A stretch of DNA of 64,000 bases from Hesseltinella vesiculosa (taxonomy: Eukaryota; Mucoromycota; Mucoromycetes; Mucorales; Cunninghamellaceae). How positions within the stretch are numbered: the stretch's first letter is position 1; every line of letters begins with the position of its first letter. Under the pieces are notes generated by a model. It did not search any database and was not told the origin of the DNA. It worked only from the letters and a program-made list of their open reading frames with translations. The translations under genes and the position numbers were made by a program. Of this stretch, positions 19,621 through 32,497 are shown piece by piece. The stretch spans positions 1,071,001-1,135,000 of the forward strand of contig MCGT01000001.1 of NCBI GenBank assembly GCA_002104935.1, read 5' to 3'.

Positions 19621-22600
19621 ATGGGGAACGATCAAAGTCGACCTTTGCCTTCCATTGAAAATACAAACCATGCTAGCTCGGGACCTGACAATCGCAGCAA
19701 CAATGTACGAAAACGCCTCAGTCGAATGGACTTGCAACGCAAAGTCAAATCAAGATCGTCTCAGCAATTCAAGGACACATCCATACAGCAGCAACAACAA
19801 CGTGAAAAGCAGCCATCACCATCGCAGCATGATCCGCCCAGAAACCGTTCGTCTTCTTGTTCAACACCTTCACCGTCGTCGTCGTCGCCAGATCCTGCGC
19901 CCGCTTCATCGCCGAATACAATGTCACCATTGAATGACGTTTCTGCATTGAAGTCTCAAATCCAACCAAAGCCTAGTCAAGTCATCCGCACACCCTCGTC
20001 CTCTGAATTCACCACTCGCCGTCAACAACACCAGCGTGCCGTCTCTACCTTTTCCAGCCATACCACCGACAGCAACTGGACTATGTCTGGCGGCCTTTTC
20101 TCCCAAATCGACCCCGCCTCTTCATCCACCATCACCGCCATCACCGACTACTCCACCATTTCGAAGCATTCCACCTATTATCAAGACTGGACGTCTTGTG
20201 ATCGACACTTGGTGCGCTCTGCAGCTGAAGCCATGGCTGCTGCGCGTCCAACCTCTTCCAGTCAAGGTCACACCAGCTCTGGCGACCAATCTTCTTGTGC
20301 AACCAATCTCGGCACCAACATCACATCCCCTCCGCCCTATTCTTCGGCAGCCCAAGCCGAAGCTCCCACCACCTCTTCATTGTCCTCATCGCCACCACCG
20401 ACTTCTGTCGACTTGCAGCAAGAATGGTTTCCTCTTTTGGATCAATTAGCCAACATCGCTGCCCAAGCCTCCAAGCCCGTCCTGTCCAAGCCTTCCATGG
20501 ACCTCACCACTCATTTGCTCAATCAAGCCTTCGCCATGGCCTCTCTTGTCAAGCAAGATCAAGACCGCCAACGACTCTTCCACATCACCGAGTCCCTTTG
20601 TGAACAATCCATCACTGCTCGCACTTGGCTGGCCCGGTGTTATATGGATGCCTGGGGCACGCCTGCCGACCCTCAAAAAGGGTTTTCCAGCTTGCTGCAC
20701 CTCGCCGAATCTGGTTGCTGGGAAGCATTTTACCCTCTCGCCAACTGCTACGCAGATGGCGTGCCCAAACTCATGGACGAGCCTCGTTCTGCCTCCACTA
20801 TCGGCTCCAATGATTCCAACTCCATTGCCTCTTCCTCCGATGCTTCCACCTCCATTGTCCAGCCTGTCAACAAACAAGAAGCCTGGCGATGGCTGCACAT
20901 GGCCGCCCAGCTCGATGATACCGGTTCCTCTGCCAAGAAGCAAACCAAAGCACGTGCCCAATACAAGATTGGTTCTGTTTTTTTTGACGGTGATGCTCTC
21001 ATTCCTTCTGATCACGACAAGGCCCTTCACTGGTTCATGCAAAGCGCAAACAACGGCGACAAGTAAGCTTCCCAGTCTTTTTTTTTAACCCCGAAGCTCA
21101 CGCTCTTTCTTTGCCTTTTCCTTTTCTCTGCAGATATGCCCAATTCATTGTTGGTTTCCATTTTGAACAAGGCATTCTGGTGGAAAAGAACTTGGCCTTG
21201 GCTAAAAAGCATTACAATGCAAGTGCTGATCAAGGCTCTCCAGATGCTCAAGCTGCGCTTGGTATCGTATTAATTGATGATCAACAATACCAAGCTGGTA
21301 TGAAATGGCTATATGATGCTACGCAACAGGTAATAAGGAAAAAAAACAGCACGGCGTCTCATTCCTTTTTTCTTTTTGCAGAAAAACACAAGAGCTATGG
21401 TCAAACTGGGAACACTGTTTGAAGACGGCCAAGGCGTAGCCAAAAATGAACAAGAAGCACTCAAATATTACAAGATGGCCTGTGCTCGCAATGACCCTGG
21501 GGCCCATTATGTGCTTGGCTTGCATTACCGCTTAGGGTCACTTGGTTTGACGCAAAACTTTTTGGAAGCCGGTCGCCACTTCAACCGCGCTGCTCGTGCT
21601 GGCTTTGCTCCGGCCCAACGCCTACTTGGCCTCATGTATCTCCAAGGCTTTCTCTCAGGGCAACCCCACGAAGATAACGAACAGATCCGACGCAAAGCCG
21701 AAAAAACGGCCCTGCTCTGGTTCCGGCGATCGGCTGCCCAGGGTGATGTGCGAGCTCTTGGCCTTGTCGGTGCCTGTTATCAATATGGCAATGGCATCGG
21801 TGCCAATTACGAAGTCGCCCTTGAATATTATCGCAAAGCTGCCCGACTAGTCACGCCCTTCCAAGGCGTAGCCCAGATCGCTATGGCCCAGCTCCTCCAT
21901 CACATGAGCCGGCATCGTGACGCTGTCGAATGGTTCACCAAAGCGTCCGAGTCCCCTTCCTCTGCTCCTTCCACCAACAACGACCCATCAGCCATGCCAT
22001 TCATCGGTCGCATGGCTTCACCCTCCCGCATTGCCCGTCTCATGTTGGCCCGCTACCACTTGCATGGCTGGCCGGGCGTCACCAAAGACCGCGCCAAAGG
22101 CTTTGCCATGTTGACTACCCTGGCCAAGGAATCCAATCAAGATGCTCATGCCCATTACTGGCTTGGCGCCTGCTATGAAGAAGGCATTGAGACCGTTTGC
22201 CCCTGTGATCATGGCATTGCCTACACCTATTACCTCAAAGCTGCTGAAATCGGGGATACCGATGCTGAGTTCCAAGTAAGGGTTGAAATGCAATCGCATT
22301 ATTTTTTTTTTTTTTGATTCTCACTTTTTTTTTGTAGGTTGCCTTTATGCTCTCTAATGGCAAAGGTGTGCAGCGCGATCGAGCAGCTGCCTTTGAATGG
22401 TACAAGAAAGCTGGTCAAAAGAACCACAAGACTGCCCTGTATAGTCTGGGACTATACTATGCAAAGGGCCTTGACGGCGTTGCCAAAGATCTCTACCAAG
22501 CTCGGATCTGCTTTGAAAAAGCTGCTCGGTTGGGCGTTGCCGAAGCCATGACATCCTATGCTACGCTTTGCCGTATTGCCTCGCTGCAACCTGGACCCCA

Positions 22601-25600
22601 ACAACAAGAACAGCGAGAAGCCACGCTCTACTGGTATAAAAAGGCCGTTGCCGCCGGTGACATCACTGCCCTGCGTGAACTGGGACTCCTTTACGACACT
22701 GGTCATGGTATTCCTCGCGATCATGAAACCGCCTTCCACTACTTTGAACTAGCTGCCGGTCACCAGGATCCTCAATCCACTCTACTTCTTGGCCACTACT
22801 ACCAACAAGGTCTTACCGTCGAAAAGGACAGTAACAAAGCCCTGGCACTGTATCTTGAAGCAGAGAACCTCGGCGCTCACATGTAAGTATCTACTAAAAA
22901 AAAAAAAAACGACGTCCTCATCTTTTTTTTTTTTAGCGCTCCCTTTGCCGCTGCTCAAGTCTATCATTCTCTGAACAAATTCCAAGAAGCCTATGCGAAG
23001 TATCTCAAAGCCTCCAAAAGCCCTCGTCTTGCCAACAACCGCATCGGCCGCACTTCCAAGCTTATGGTTGCCCGGTACATTCTAAGCTATATCCCTAGCA
23101 GTGACCAATCCGAGCCCATGACCTTTGACCTCTCCAAACAAGATGCCTTTGAAATCATCAGCAAGCTTGCTTCTGATGAACACTTTGAACTTGCCTATTG
23201 TTGGCTTGGTAAGTGCCGCTGCAGCAAAAAAATATAATAATTATAGTATAAAAAAACGGCATCTCATCCTTCTTTTTTTTTTTTTTTCGTTTAGCTGAAT
23301 GTTATGAACAAGGAAATGGCGTTGACAAAGACATCAAGCAAGCAATTCATTGGTACCACAAAGCTGCCGACGGCCTCAAGGACAAGGATGCCATGGTCAA
23401 ACTCGCTTCTCTTTACACCCTACAAACCGCTCTCCCTAATCACACCACCATGGCCTTCCATTATTATCAATTAGCTGCTGACATGGGCAATGCTGAAGCT
23501 CAACACCAACTCGGTAAAAAAAAAAATAAAAAAATAAAAATAAAAAAAAAAACTCACCTTTCTTTTAATTTCAACAGGTATGATCTACTGGCGCGGTGGT
23601 TTGAACGAATCCATCAATCTCGGCGAAGCTGTCTGCTGGTTCACTCGATCTGCGGCGCAAAAGTACGCTGCCAGCCATTGGGCCTTGGGCAAGATGGCAC
23701 AAGAAAACGGTGATCAAGATGTCGCCATTGCCTGGTGGCGCAAGTCCGTTACCCTTGGGTATGAACCTGCCAAGCGTGATATGGCCCGCCTCTTTCTGCA
23801 AAACACGCAGCATGCCGACGATGCTCAAACCGCAGCCAATTCTAACGAGGCCGCTGAAAATGACGGGGACAATGCCTCGATCCAAATGGGCAATGAAGAT
23901 CTGAATCGTGCCATGGACCTGCTAACCGAAGCGGTTGCCAATGGCGACGCTGAATCCCTCGCCTTCCTAGGCCAGCTGCACCAAGAAAAGGCTGCCTCGA
24001 CCTCCTACACTAGCCTTGATGGATCCGTCAGTGCTCTTCCTCCTGTCAATCCTGCCAACAACCACAGCCGTGCGAATAGCACCATGGACGACGATGACAA
24101 CCTGTCCCAAGATCACGACATGGATGACGAAGACACTGTGGCTGCCGAGCAACGCCTTCAGCAACAACAACAAGAACAGGGTCTTGCCACGCGCTGCTTT
24201 GAACAGGCCGCCGAAATGGGCCACGTGGAATCTATGTTTTTGGCCGGTGAATCCTGGCACTCGCAACAACAATATGCCGCCGCCTTGGAATACTACCAGC
24301 GTGCTGCTGAGCATGGTCACCTACTTGCCCGCGTCATGTGTGCCCGATATCATCTAGAAGGCCACGGCCGCCGTGACCCAGACCCTGAACGTGGCTACCA
24401 GGTAAAAAAAAAAGGGCACTACTAATCCCCAAGCAACCCCCCCCCGCGGATGATTTATCTCACCTCTTTATTTTCTTACCCGGTTCTAGGAATTGTACGC
24501 TTGTGCCATGGAACATGAATGCGTTGATGCCTACAACTCTTTGGGCCAATGCAACGAAATGGGTCTTGGTGCCTCGCAAAACTATGAGCTGGCTCTTGAA
24601 TGGTACACAAAGTCGGCGCAGCAAACGGAAGACGCTGAAGCCATGTTTCGCATTGGTCATCTCTACGCTCAGCAACTTGTTGCCCCACCCCAAGACCAAC
24701 ACCACGACCTCGCTGCTTTGGAATGGTATCACTGTGCCATCAACACCCGCCAACATAGCCTGGCCCATTACCAAACTGGCCTCTACTTACTCCACGGCAT
24801 TTACGCTGACCATGATGGCTGCTTGGTCACTCTCCTTGCTGCTGACCGCCAGCAAGCTCGACTACATTTCCACCACGCTGCTGAACAAGGCGACGCCAAT
24901 GCTATGTTCGAACTCGGCCAACTACTGCTGATGCAAGATGAAGAGGACGACACCATGGCCTTGGAAGCCTCATCGCCACACTCGCCTGTCACTCCCTCAC
25001 CTGCTCCTCCTGCATTGGACACCGGTATGCAACATATCGATGAACAACGCCAAGGCTTAGAATGGTTGGAACGTTCCAGTCGCTTTGATCACCGTGATTC
25101 TTTGCGCGAACTAGGCAAGCTCTATCACTCTGGCAAAGCTGTCCAAGACGAAGTGCTTGTTGCCAAGGACATGGCGGTTGCTTTTGATTACTTCAGCCGT
25201 TCGGCCCACATGGGCGACAAGACCTCTATGCTGTTCATTGGTATTTACTACGAGCATGGTTTCCACGTCAGTCTCGACCTGGCTATGGCCCGGCAATGGT
25301 ACGAAATGGCTTCTCGAAGCGGTTGGTGGCTTGCTGAACTGGCCATGGCTCAACTTTTACATCAAGACATGGATCAGCGTGAAGAAGCTTACAGATACTT
25401 TGTTCTTGCCCACGACCATGCCCCCTCATCCCAGCGCCAAACAGCCTCCATCATGATCGCTCGCTACCAGCTCCGTGGTTGGGGTGGCGTGCCTATCCAA
25501 CTAGAATCTGCTGCTCAGCAACTCATTGTCTTGGCCGAGCAAGATCATCAAGTCAAGGTGTATCTGGAAGTAGCGCAATGTTATGAATTTGGTATTGGCA

Positions 25601-25917
25601 CTCAGCAAGACCGTGACAAAGCATTTTTATGGTACCAGCGCGTTGTCCACCATCATCAACAAGCTGCCGCTGACCTTGATGAAGAAGACCAAGAAGATTT
25701 AGCCGAAGCTCTCTTCCGCATTGCTGAGTTCTACCGCCAAGGATGGTCTGTACCCATGGACCAAGCCCAAGCTCTCCGCCTCTACAACATGGCTGCTCAG
25801 CAAGGTAACCAAAAAAAAAAAAATCGGAACAACGCTCACCCCTTTTTGAAAATAGGTTCACATGACGCGCAAGATTATCTCCAAACCTACCAAGTGTCAA
25901 CAAGCAGTAGCTCATAA
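19621..25917 (+). CDS. giant Sel1-repeat protein with myristoylation-type N-terminus
   Basis: Nine exons fit in phase: 19621-21062, 21134-21329, 21382-22275, 22338-22882, 22937-23208, 23295-23513, 23578-24401, 24490-25804 and 25856-25917, giving 1,922 residues. It starts MGNDQS (Gly2, Ser6), a classical N-myristoylation context. A Ser/Pro/Gln-rich, probably disordered stretch occupies residues 1-260. From about residue 290 to the end the protein is built of Sel1-like repeats of the form A...YxxGxGVxxDxxxAxxWYxKAA, at least twenty by eye. They are interrupted by an acidic segment (MDDDDNLSQDHDMDDED) near 24085-24140 and a Pro/Ser segment near 24965-25020. Sel1 repeats form scaffolds; the best-known fungal relatives are Skt5/Chs4. 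Unlike those it has no CaaX box (ends SSSS). Function unknown; a membrane-anchored scaffold is a guess. Confidence 0.88.
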
Positions 25918-26581
25918 GCTGATGCTGTTCTATTTTTTATGTTGCTTCCTCCCTTATATCTTATGACCCTATTCCTTTTACCCCTTCCCTTTATATATCT
26001 TATATCACCCATTCGTATATCTTACTCTGATACCCTACCACCACCATCATTCCGTTATTATGCTATACATTTATTGGATTCTTTCATTCTCTCCTTTCCC
26101 TTTCTCATATTATCTTTCTTATGTGTTTTTCTCTTGATATTTTTGCATTTCTTTCTCGTATCTGTACTATTCTGCATAGATCTATATCTACGGTAATAAA
26201 CCCATTTCTCCCCCCTCTCACCTCGTGTCTTACTTTCTAGTTCAAAATGGGTATCTGCTGACAGAAAAAGCAAAGTTTGCTGGCCAGCCAATAGAAAAAG
26301 AGCGACTGCAAGCTTGCTTGCTCAGTTTGTCGGACCAACTTCCGCTCTTCCGACTGCTGTCTGCAAAGGAAAGGTCTTGGAGTTTCTTTTTTATATGTCT
26401 GAGAAATTCGTTTTAAAATAAAGAACTGTCGTTCAAGGAGATCATCAGAGAAACCTCCAACAAAAAAACCAGCCAATAGAAAAACAGATGACAGACACGC
26501 TTGACAGAAAAATGCGCTGGTACTTGAACTGGTTTGACAAGTCGTTTTGAGAAGTTTATTTTAGTGAGTTTCTTCTTGCAC

Positions 26582-27000
26582 TCAGCACGTTCTTCTCGTT
26601 TGCAAGCTAAGTTGCCAAGTGACGTAGTTTGGGGCTTGACGGTCTGAAGACGTCTCAGCGTGCTCCTTGTGATGAATCCAGATTCCAAGGGATATGCCAA
26701 AAGTCAGTAAACTCAAAACGCCTGGGGGGCCCAACCATGCCAAGGCATTTTTTATTAGTGGTTGAAACGAAGAATCTTTGGAGCAAAGGCTCTTTTTTTT
26801 ATTTATTTTCGCTGAGCTGAAGCCCACGTTTTGAACATTTTCATCAAGGTTTAAACCCAAAAAAAAGTGAGAGATCGAGACTAAAGCAAATTTGATTTTT
26901 ACCCGCGTGTTGACACTACTTTGTGGCGCTGTCACCAAGGTGGAAAATAGGAAACTGCCGTACTGAGCATGGCCTGCTTTGACCTTTTTAGTTGTTATTG
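26582..27000 (-). CDS. possible small membrane-protein exon(s), unrecognised
   Basis: On the - strand, about 26582-26760 reads ALAWLGPPGVLSLLTFGISL followed by GIWIHHKEHAETSS, a plausible transmembrane segment with a polar tail and a stop at 26582. A second coding-like piece (GHAQYGSFLFSTLVTAPQSS) lies near 26900-26975. A possible intron between them (GTAAAAATC donor near 26905) does not give a single convincing model. The start codon cannot be placed. I do not recognise the family. Confidence 0.22.
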
Positions 27001-27454
27001 TTTGACCACTTGTTTTGACATGTGTGTAACACAAAAGAAGTTTTAGATGATGAGGCAATCGCCGGACCCGCGCTGGGATTAAATAAACAATGGCAAAAAA
27101 AAAAAGGGCAATGAGCCGATGTGATCTTTTTGTTACACCCGCTTGCGCCCATCAACCTTTATCCGACGTTTCTTTAACGTCGTTGCTTCCTCTCTTTCAA
27201 AAATAAGTGTGTCAGCATGTATATCTGTGCTTCAGAGTAAAACTCAACCATGATAAATTTTCATACTGGGGCGCCGGCTAGCTCGGCCAAGAAAAAAAAC
27301 CGGCGGAGCACATAGATCCTGAGATCAAAAATAGGCTCAACCTTTCTCTCTCCCCCCTCCCCCCAAAAAAAAAAATAAAAATATCGTTCATAAAAAGATT
27401 TTTTTTTTCTACCTGTCGTACATTTTGTTCCTATTTTTTTTCTCATTCTCTTCC

Positions 27455-27479
27455 TCTCTCTCTCTCTCTCTCTCTCTCA
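27455..27479 (+). repeat. CT dinucleotide microsatellite in leader
   Basis: An uninterrupted (CT)n run of about 25 bases ends 17 bases before the ATG at 27497. Pyrimidine-rich leaders precede several start codons in this window; this is the most regular one. Confidence 0.8.
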
Positions 27480-27496
27480 TTTCCTCGCATTAAAAC

Positions 27497-28389
27497 ATGG
27501 GTTCAAGTTTGCGCAATTTTTTTTCTCAGAGCAGTTCCAGTAGCCGTGCATCTCGGTCAAAAACAAAGCGGGCCAACAAGGCTTTACCTGTCTCGCCGAC
27601 TGCTTCGATCTACTCCATCTCCACCGCGTCTTCTATCTCCAATGGACCTCAAACCCCTGGCCCAGCCAGCATGAACTTTGGCGCCTTTGCCATGCATCAA
27701 CAGCCTAGCCCGGATATGCGTGGTATCATTCGTACCCTGCAAGCCCAGTGGCGTGTGCTTGATCCTTTTTCAGACCATTGGATCAGTTTGGACCCTCGCA
27801 CCTCATCTGTGTTGGAAGGGCAGTATCAACAGCAGGTTCCCCAGGTCTACCTGAGCAAATGTGGTCCCTTGCAGCAACCCTGCGTGATTCATTTTTTCAA
27901 TCAAGACAACAAACCGTTACCACCAACCCCTGGTGTCGGCGCCTCCTATCAACACGTTTTGCAGCTCGGCCGAGATATTCTGCGGGCCGAAGCGCCAATG
28001 GTAAAACCCGGGATTGGAAAAAAAGATGACATGCACTAACTTTTTTTTGCTGACAGTGGTGGTACGAAGATGACATGGCGGATGGATCCAAGGGAATGGC
28101 GGCCTTTTCGGCCAAGAATCAGGTTCGCCTGGAGGCATTGTCGGGAGATGAAGATTGTGCTCAGTTTGTTATGACCGATGACGCCTTTTACGGAGCTGAA
28201 ATGGTGGTCGCCAAGTTGATACCCACGACTGAGCCCTATCACCCTTCTCAGGAAGAAGTACGTGGGTTTTTATATATCCACCCTAGAGCAACTGAATATC
28301 CAAAAAAGCCTCTTGAACAGCCACTACATGTGCATCCATCTTTTGACATGGCACCCTATTATTCTTTGGAGCGCAGCTGCTCAGTCTGA
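27497..28389 (+). CDS. unknown protein, three exons
   Basis: Exons 27497-28000, 28057-28257 and 28321-28389 give 257 residues. The first intron has a textbook branch site (CACTAAC, 28034-28040). The second (28258-28320, GTACGT...ACAG) is 63 nt without a stop, so its retention would also give an open product of 278 residues. The N-terminus MGSSLRNFFS is a possible myristoylation site followed by a basic, Ser-rich tail. A folded part begins near residue 65 (MRGIIRTLQAQWRVLDPFSD, WISLDPRTSSVLEGQY). Not recognised; no catalytic motif seen. AATAAA occurs near 28573. Confidence 0.65.
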
Positions 28390-29300
28390 AAAAGGAATGC
28401 CACATCCCCCCCCCCTTGTCGCCAAATCAATTATTTTTTTTTCTTTCCAGTGCCTCCCCTCAGTTTCTACCTTGTCATACTCATATCTTTTTAAGCATCC
28501 CCATCACTGTATATTTTCATTTTAGCATCTCTTATCACATCGACTACGACCATTTTGTATTTTTACCACCCCACAAAATAAAGATTTTTCATACCAGTAT
28601 AAAAACATGCCTACACCCCACAGCAGGCTGTTCATTTTTCAGTCACCGCCAGGAAAAATGAAGGGTAGATTTTTCATCTGTTCTTAGTGGACTTTCTTTT
28701 TGCTGTTGTGTTCTCTTATACCACTGTAAACAACACATACAACTCAAAGGCAATGTGTTATTGCCTCAGGCTGGCGCCTATGCCTTACATAATCTATCCT
28801 TTGTTTCTTCCTGGTCCTGGTGCTCATCACGACGCTTTTTTTTTTTTTTTTTTTTTTTGCAATCCGGCAAACAGAACAGTTTTTAAACAATAAAGTGGTG
28901 TCGGGCGCCCCTCACTATGTGAAAAAATGTACGGCCTGCGAGAAATGGCGAAAAAAAGCTCAATCTCCAGGAGTAACACCGAAGAAGAAAAAGGTGAGAA
29001 AGGCAAGATCTGCAATTTGAAATGAAGTAATACTTGATCGCATACTCAGACAGATGCTTAAAAAAAACGGAAGCCACGATAGCATCGGGCCACCTCCTCT
29101 TTCCAGTTTGGGAGCAATGGAAAGGATATTAAAAAGCCTATCAGGCTTTGATTTTTATTGAAAGGTATGAGAGAGTGGTTTTATAGGTGCAATAACCAGA
29201 GATGGAGGGCTCCAGTTAAATCCGCGTCTTGTCCACATCCGGTCATGAGTTTCCGTGTTCTTTATTGCCAGTTTTTGCTGGTTATTTGTTGCCAACAACG
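28390..29300. other. intergenic, no gene seen
   Basis: T-rich trailer of the preceding gene, then low-information sequence with a 22-bp T-run near 28837. No supported coding frame. Confidence 0.5.
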
Positions 29301-31613
29301 ATCGCGCCGCCCTGATTGCATTCTTGAATAGGGCTGATTAAAGTTCAGTCGAGGCAAAAAAGCTTCACCTACGATTTTTATAGCTGCATCTGCTTGAGCG
29401 TCACCATGATGCCAAGTGAGGGTCCAATGAGAGCTTCTCCTGTGCTTGAGGTCTATGTCGGTGGATATAGGAGGACCCTCGTAATCGCCTTGACAGTCAT
29501 CTCGGTGAGAGGTGCCATTGATAATGGTGAAATCATGGCCAAGATTTTAAGTACAGTAAGCCACGACGCCTGAGGTCAAGTGTAGACTGAAGAAAATCAG
29601 TTACTTGCTAATGTGCTTCATTTTCGGTTGAGCTTACTGTTACGGAGCACCGAGACGAGACTTGACGGTGGCCAAAGGGTAGTATATTTTCATTGGCAGG
29701 ATGGCATAATTGCCGCTTGATGCTCCAAGGAGACGGGTGGTATGTGTGTTTGAGATCCCAGGGTGGCTTGATGATGTTGGTATTCCCCACATTCGCCTTG
29801 ACGATCATTCCAGTGAGAGCTGCTGTCGATAATTTTGAATTCAGAGCCGAGGATTCGTAGTTTGTGTTGGCTGAGACAAATCCTGATTGGAGTGCTGATT
29901 GCTGGGCTGAGACTTGTAACGCACGATTAATTTCAGGTAGCCAGCTCTTCCATTGTCATCAGTGTTCAGCTGCTTTGAGTTGATCATTGGTGCAGCTGAT
30001 CTGTTTACAATTGTTGGCTGTCATGATGCAATGGGTGTTGGTAATGTCACACAGCCTTGGCATCCATGCTTTGATAGCCACAGCCAATCCTTCTAGATTT
30101 GGATGCTGGAATGATCGTCCAGAGGTATGTCGTCGTGTCCTGCACTGCCTAAAAACAAAAAATAGCCGACGGCCTCTCCTCTCCTTTCAGCGCTCTGGTA
30201 CCCCATCTCCAGCGGAGACAGCGGTGACAACTCCTTCACAAAAAGCACTCCTCTCTAAAAAAAATACCTGTCCTTTCATCCTTCCACAGGGGCCAACATC
30301 CAAGGCAAGAGATTCTATTTTCTTCCTTCTTGCTTTCCCACGAAAGTCAAGACGACACTTCAATGTACCAGCATCAGGACACACCCATACAGGATAAGAC
30401 GTGGCATTATGACAAAGGCAAACGAGAAACACTGACAAGCCAAGTCATCGGAATTGCTGACTTCTCAAGGGCGGCAACTCGAGGGAGGACAGCCAAGCTA
30501 TAATAAGAACTGAGTCAGCAACAGTCGTTATAGTGCCACACTTTCCACCAAGGAACTTACATTGTTATGTTGATGAGGTTCTTGACCAGTAGCAGGTAGT
30601 TGGCGCGTATTACGAAGAAGGCCGACGCCAGTCGTGCATAAATTAAAAAAAAAATTAGAACATTGTGTTCCAATTGAAAAAAAAGCGATTCTTACCAATA
30701 ATGAACAAGATAGGAGGGTTAAGGTCTCGAGGTATGTCCATATATCCAAGGAAGCAGTTGAGAAGGAAAAAAAGAAGAAGAGTGGTCAGCCATGGCTTGT
30801 TTAAAGTTGGATTGGTCTTACCAATGTCGTTTATGGTGGGGCAGAAGGGGCACAGCATAGCGACTTCGGAATGATTTGATAAATCAGTGTTGCGCATAAA
30901 GCTGGCGGCAACTTGCCAAACTTGGTGATCCGGAACAGGTGGATCGGAGGCACGATCTACATACAAGGCACACAATGAAATAGTTTTTATTGCCGCCAAA
31001 AAACCATTTCATCATGTGCCAGACATAAGAATCATAAAGCTCAAGGTTAGACATTTTGCAGCTTTTCATAAACGTTAGCTTTACCTTTGACCCAGAGCCA
31101 TGATGACCAAGAGAGTGCCTGCGATAGGCAAGTATTCAAAAGAAGCCAAAAGTGACCAGTGTTCCTCATTTGCCACAGCTTTCATGCCAGTTTATCCCAA
31201 GGGAAATTCCATCACCTGCGAAGTATCAGGAAGAAAAAGTGAGTCCCAATCATCTTCAGTTACCTGCGTCATTAGGAATAGTCGTAAGGCTTAAAAAAAA
31301 AAGAGAGACTGGCCCTTGGATCCAGAACTGCCACCAATCTCCGCCGCAAATGGAGACAGGGAAACCGTCCTTGCGCCAAAGAAGAAGAGAAGATCGAAGG
31401 CTGGCGGGTGTTCTAGGCAGTGACAGGTACGAAGTGATGTAGGCGAATGCGGGGTCTGTAGCCAGGGGCGGCGCGAATCTGTAGGAGATAAAAAGAGGGT
31501 AAATCGATTAGCGGTCATGATTTTTTTTTTCAGACTTGCAGTTAGTAACATTGACAGGTGTCCAGGGTATCGTCTACGTGCCCAACAGCATCTTGCTGGA
31601 GGTATCTTGCTGG

Positions 31614-32099
31614 CACAACGGGTATCTTCTAGGTGCTAGGAGCAACGGGTATATTCTAGGTACAACGGGTATCATCTTGGCGCAACGGGTATCATCTAGG
31701 TGCAACGGGTATCTTCTAGGCGCAACGGGTATCATCTAGGCGCAACGGGTATAGTCTAGGCGCAACGGGTATCATCTAGGCACAACGGGTATCTTCTAGG
31801 TGCAACGGGTATCATCTAGGCGCAACGGGTATAGTCTAGGCGCAACGGGTATAGTCTAGGCGCAACGGGTATCTTCTAGGTGCAACGGGTATCATCTAGG
31901 CGCAACGGGTATCTTCTAGGAGCAACGGGTATCATCTAGGTGCAACGGGTATCATCTAGGCGCAACGGGTATCATCTAGGCGCAACGGGTATCATCTAGG
32001 CGCAACGGGTATAGTCTAGGCGCAACGGGTATCTTCTAGGTGCAATGGGTATCTTCTAGGTGCAATGGGTATCTTCTAGGCGCAACGGGTATCTTCTGG
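31614..32099. repeat. 20-bp minisatellite (~24 units)
   Basis: Perfectly phased 20-bp units of consensus GCAACGGGTATCATCTAGGC. Variation is concentrated in one triplet (CAT, CTT or AGT before CTAGG) and the base after AGG. The period does not slip over nearly 500 bp. The unit contains TAG on the + strand and, because 20 is not a multiple of 3, every frame meets stops, so it is not coding. It may lie in an intron of the - strand gene. Confidence 0.95.
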
Positions 32100-32497
32100 T
32101 GTGCAGGTATCTTTAGATGCATATCTGGTGTCAAGGAGAGTGGCGTTCGACAGTCACAAGAACAATTAAATACTGATCAGATGGGATAGGTTATGCTGAT
32201 TATTTTGTGGCTTACGATTACAGTATGGGGTGTTCTTTTGGTATGCAGGTGGAGGATAGGGCAAAATCTTGATTACACCAAGAGGAGGGAAAGCCCAAGA
32301 AAAAAAGCCTTTTTTGGCTTTTTTTTTTCATTTTGAATGAATCTCTATGCCAAGGAGGAGAAGAAGTTAGTTAAAGTGCCGACGAAACTTGTCTTCTGGT
32401 GATGTGTAGCTTACTCATTTCTGAAGTATTTCAAATTGATGGTGGTCATGGCTTTGGCATGCCAAAGGTGATATTGACCTTGGAGGTGAGTGGATGG

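Larger units (their letters stand above)
25918..27496. other. intergenic with one weak coding signal
   Basis: Carries the trailer of the Sel1 gene (AATAAA near 26195) and, at the right end, the leader of the next gene with a CT microsatellite. The only coding-like stretch is on the - strand at 26582-27000 and is listed separately. Confidence 0.5.

Noticed and set aside
20446..21042. 198-residue - strand open frame
   Set aside because: Antisense shadow of the first exon of the Sel1 giant.
31614..32099. CRISPR-like array
   Set aside because: Units are contiguous 20-mers without spacers, and the DNA is fungal.
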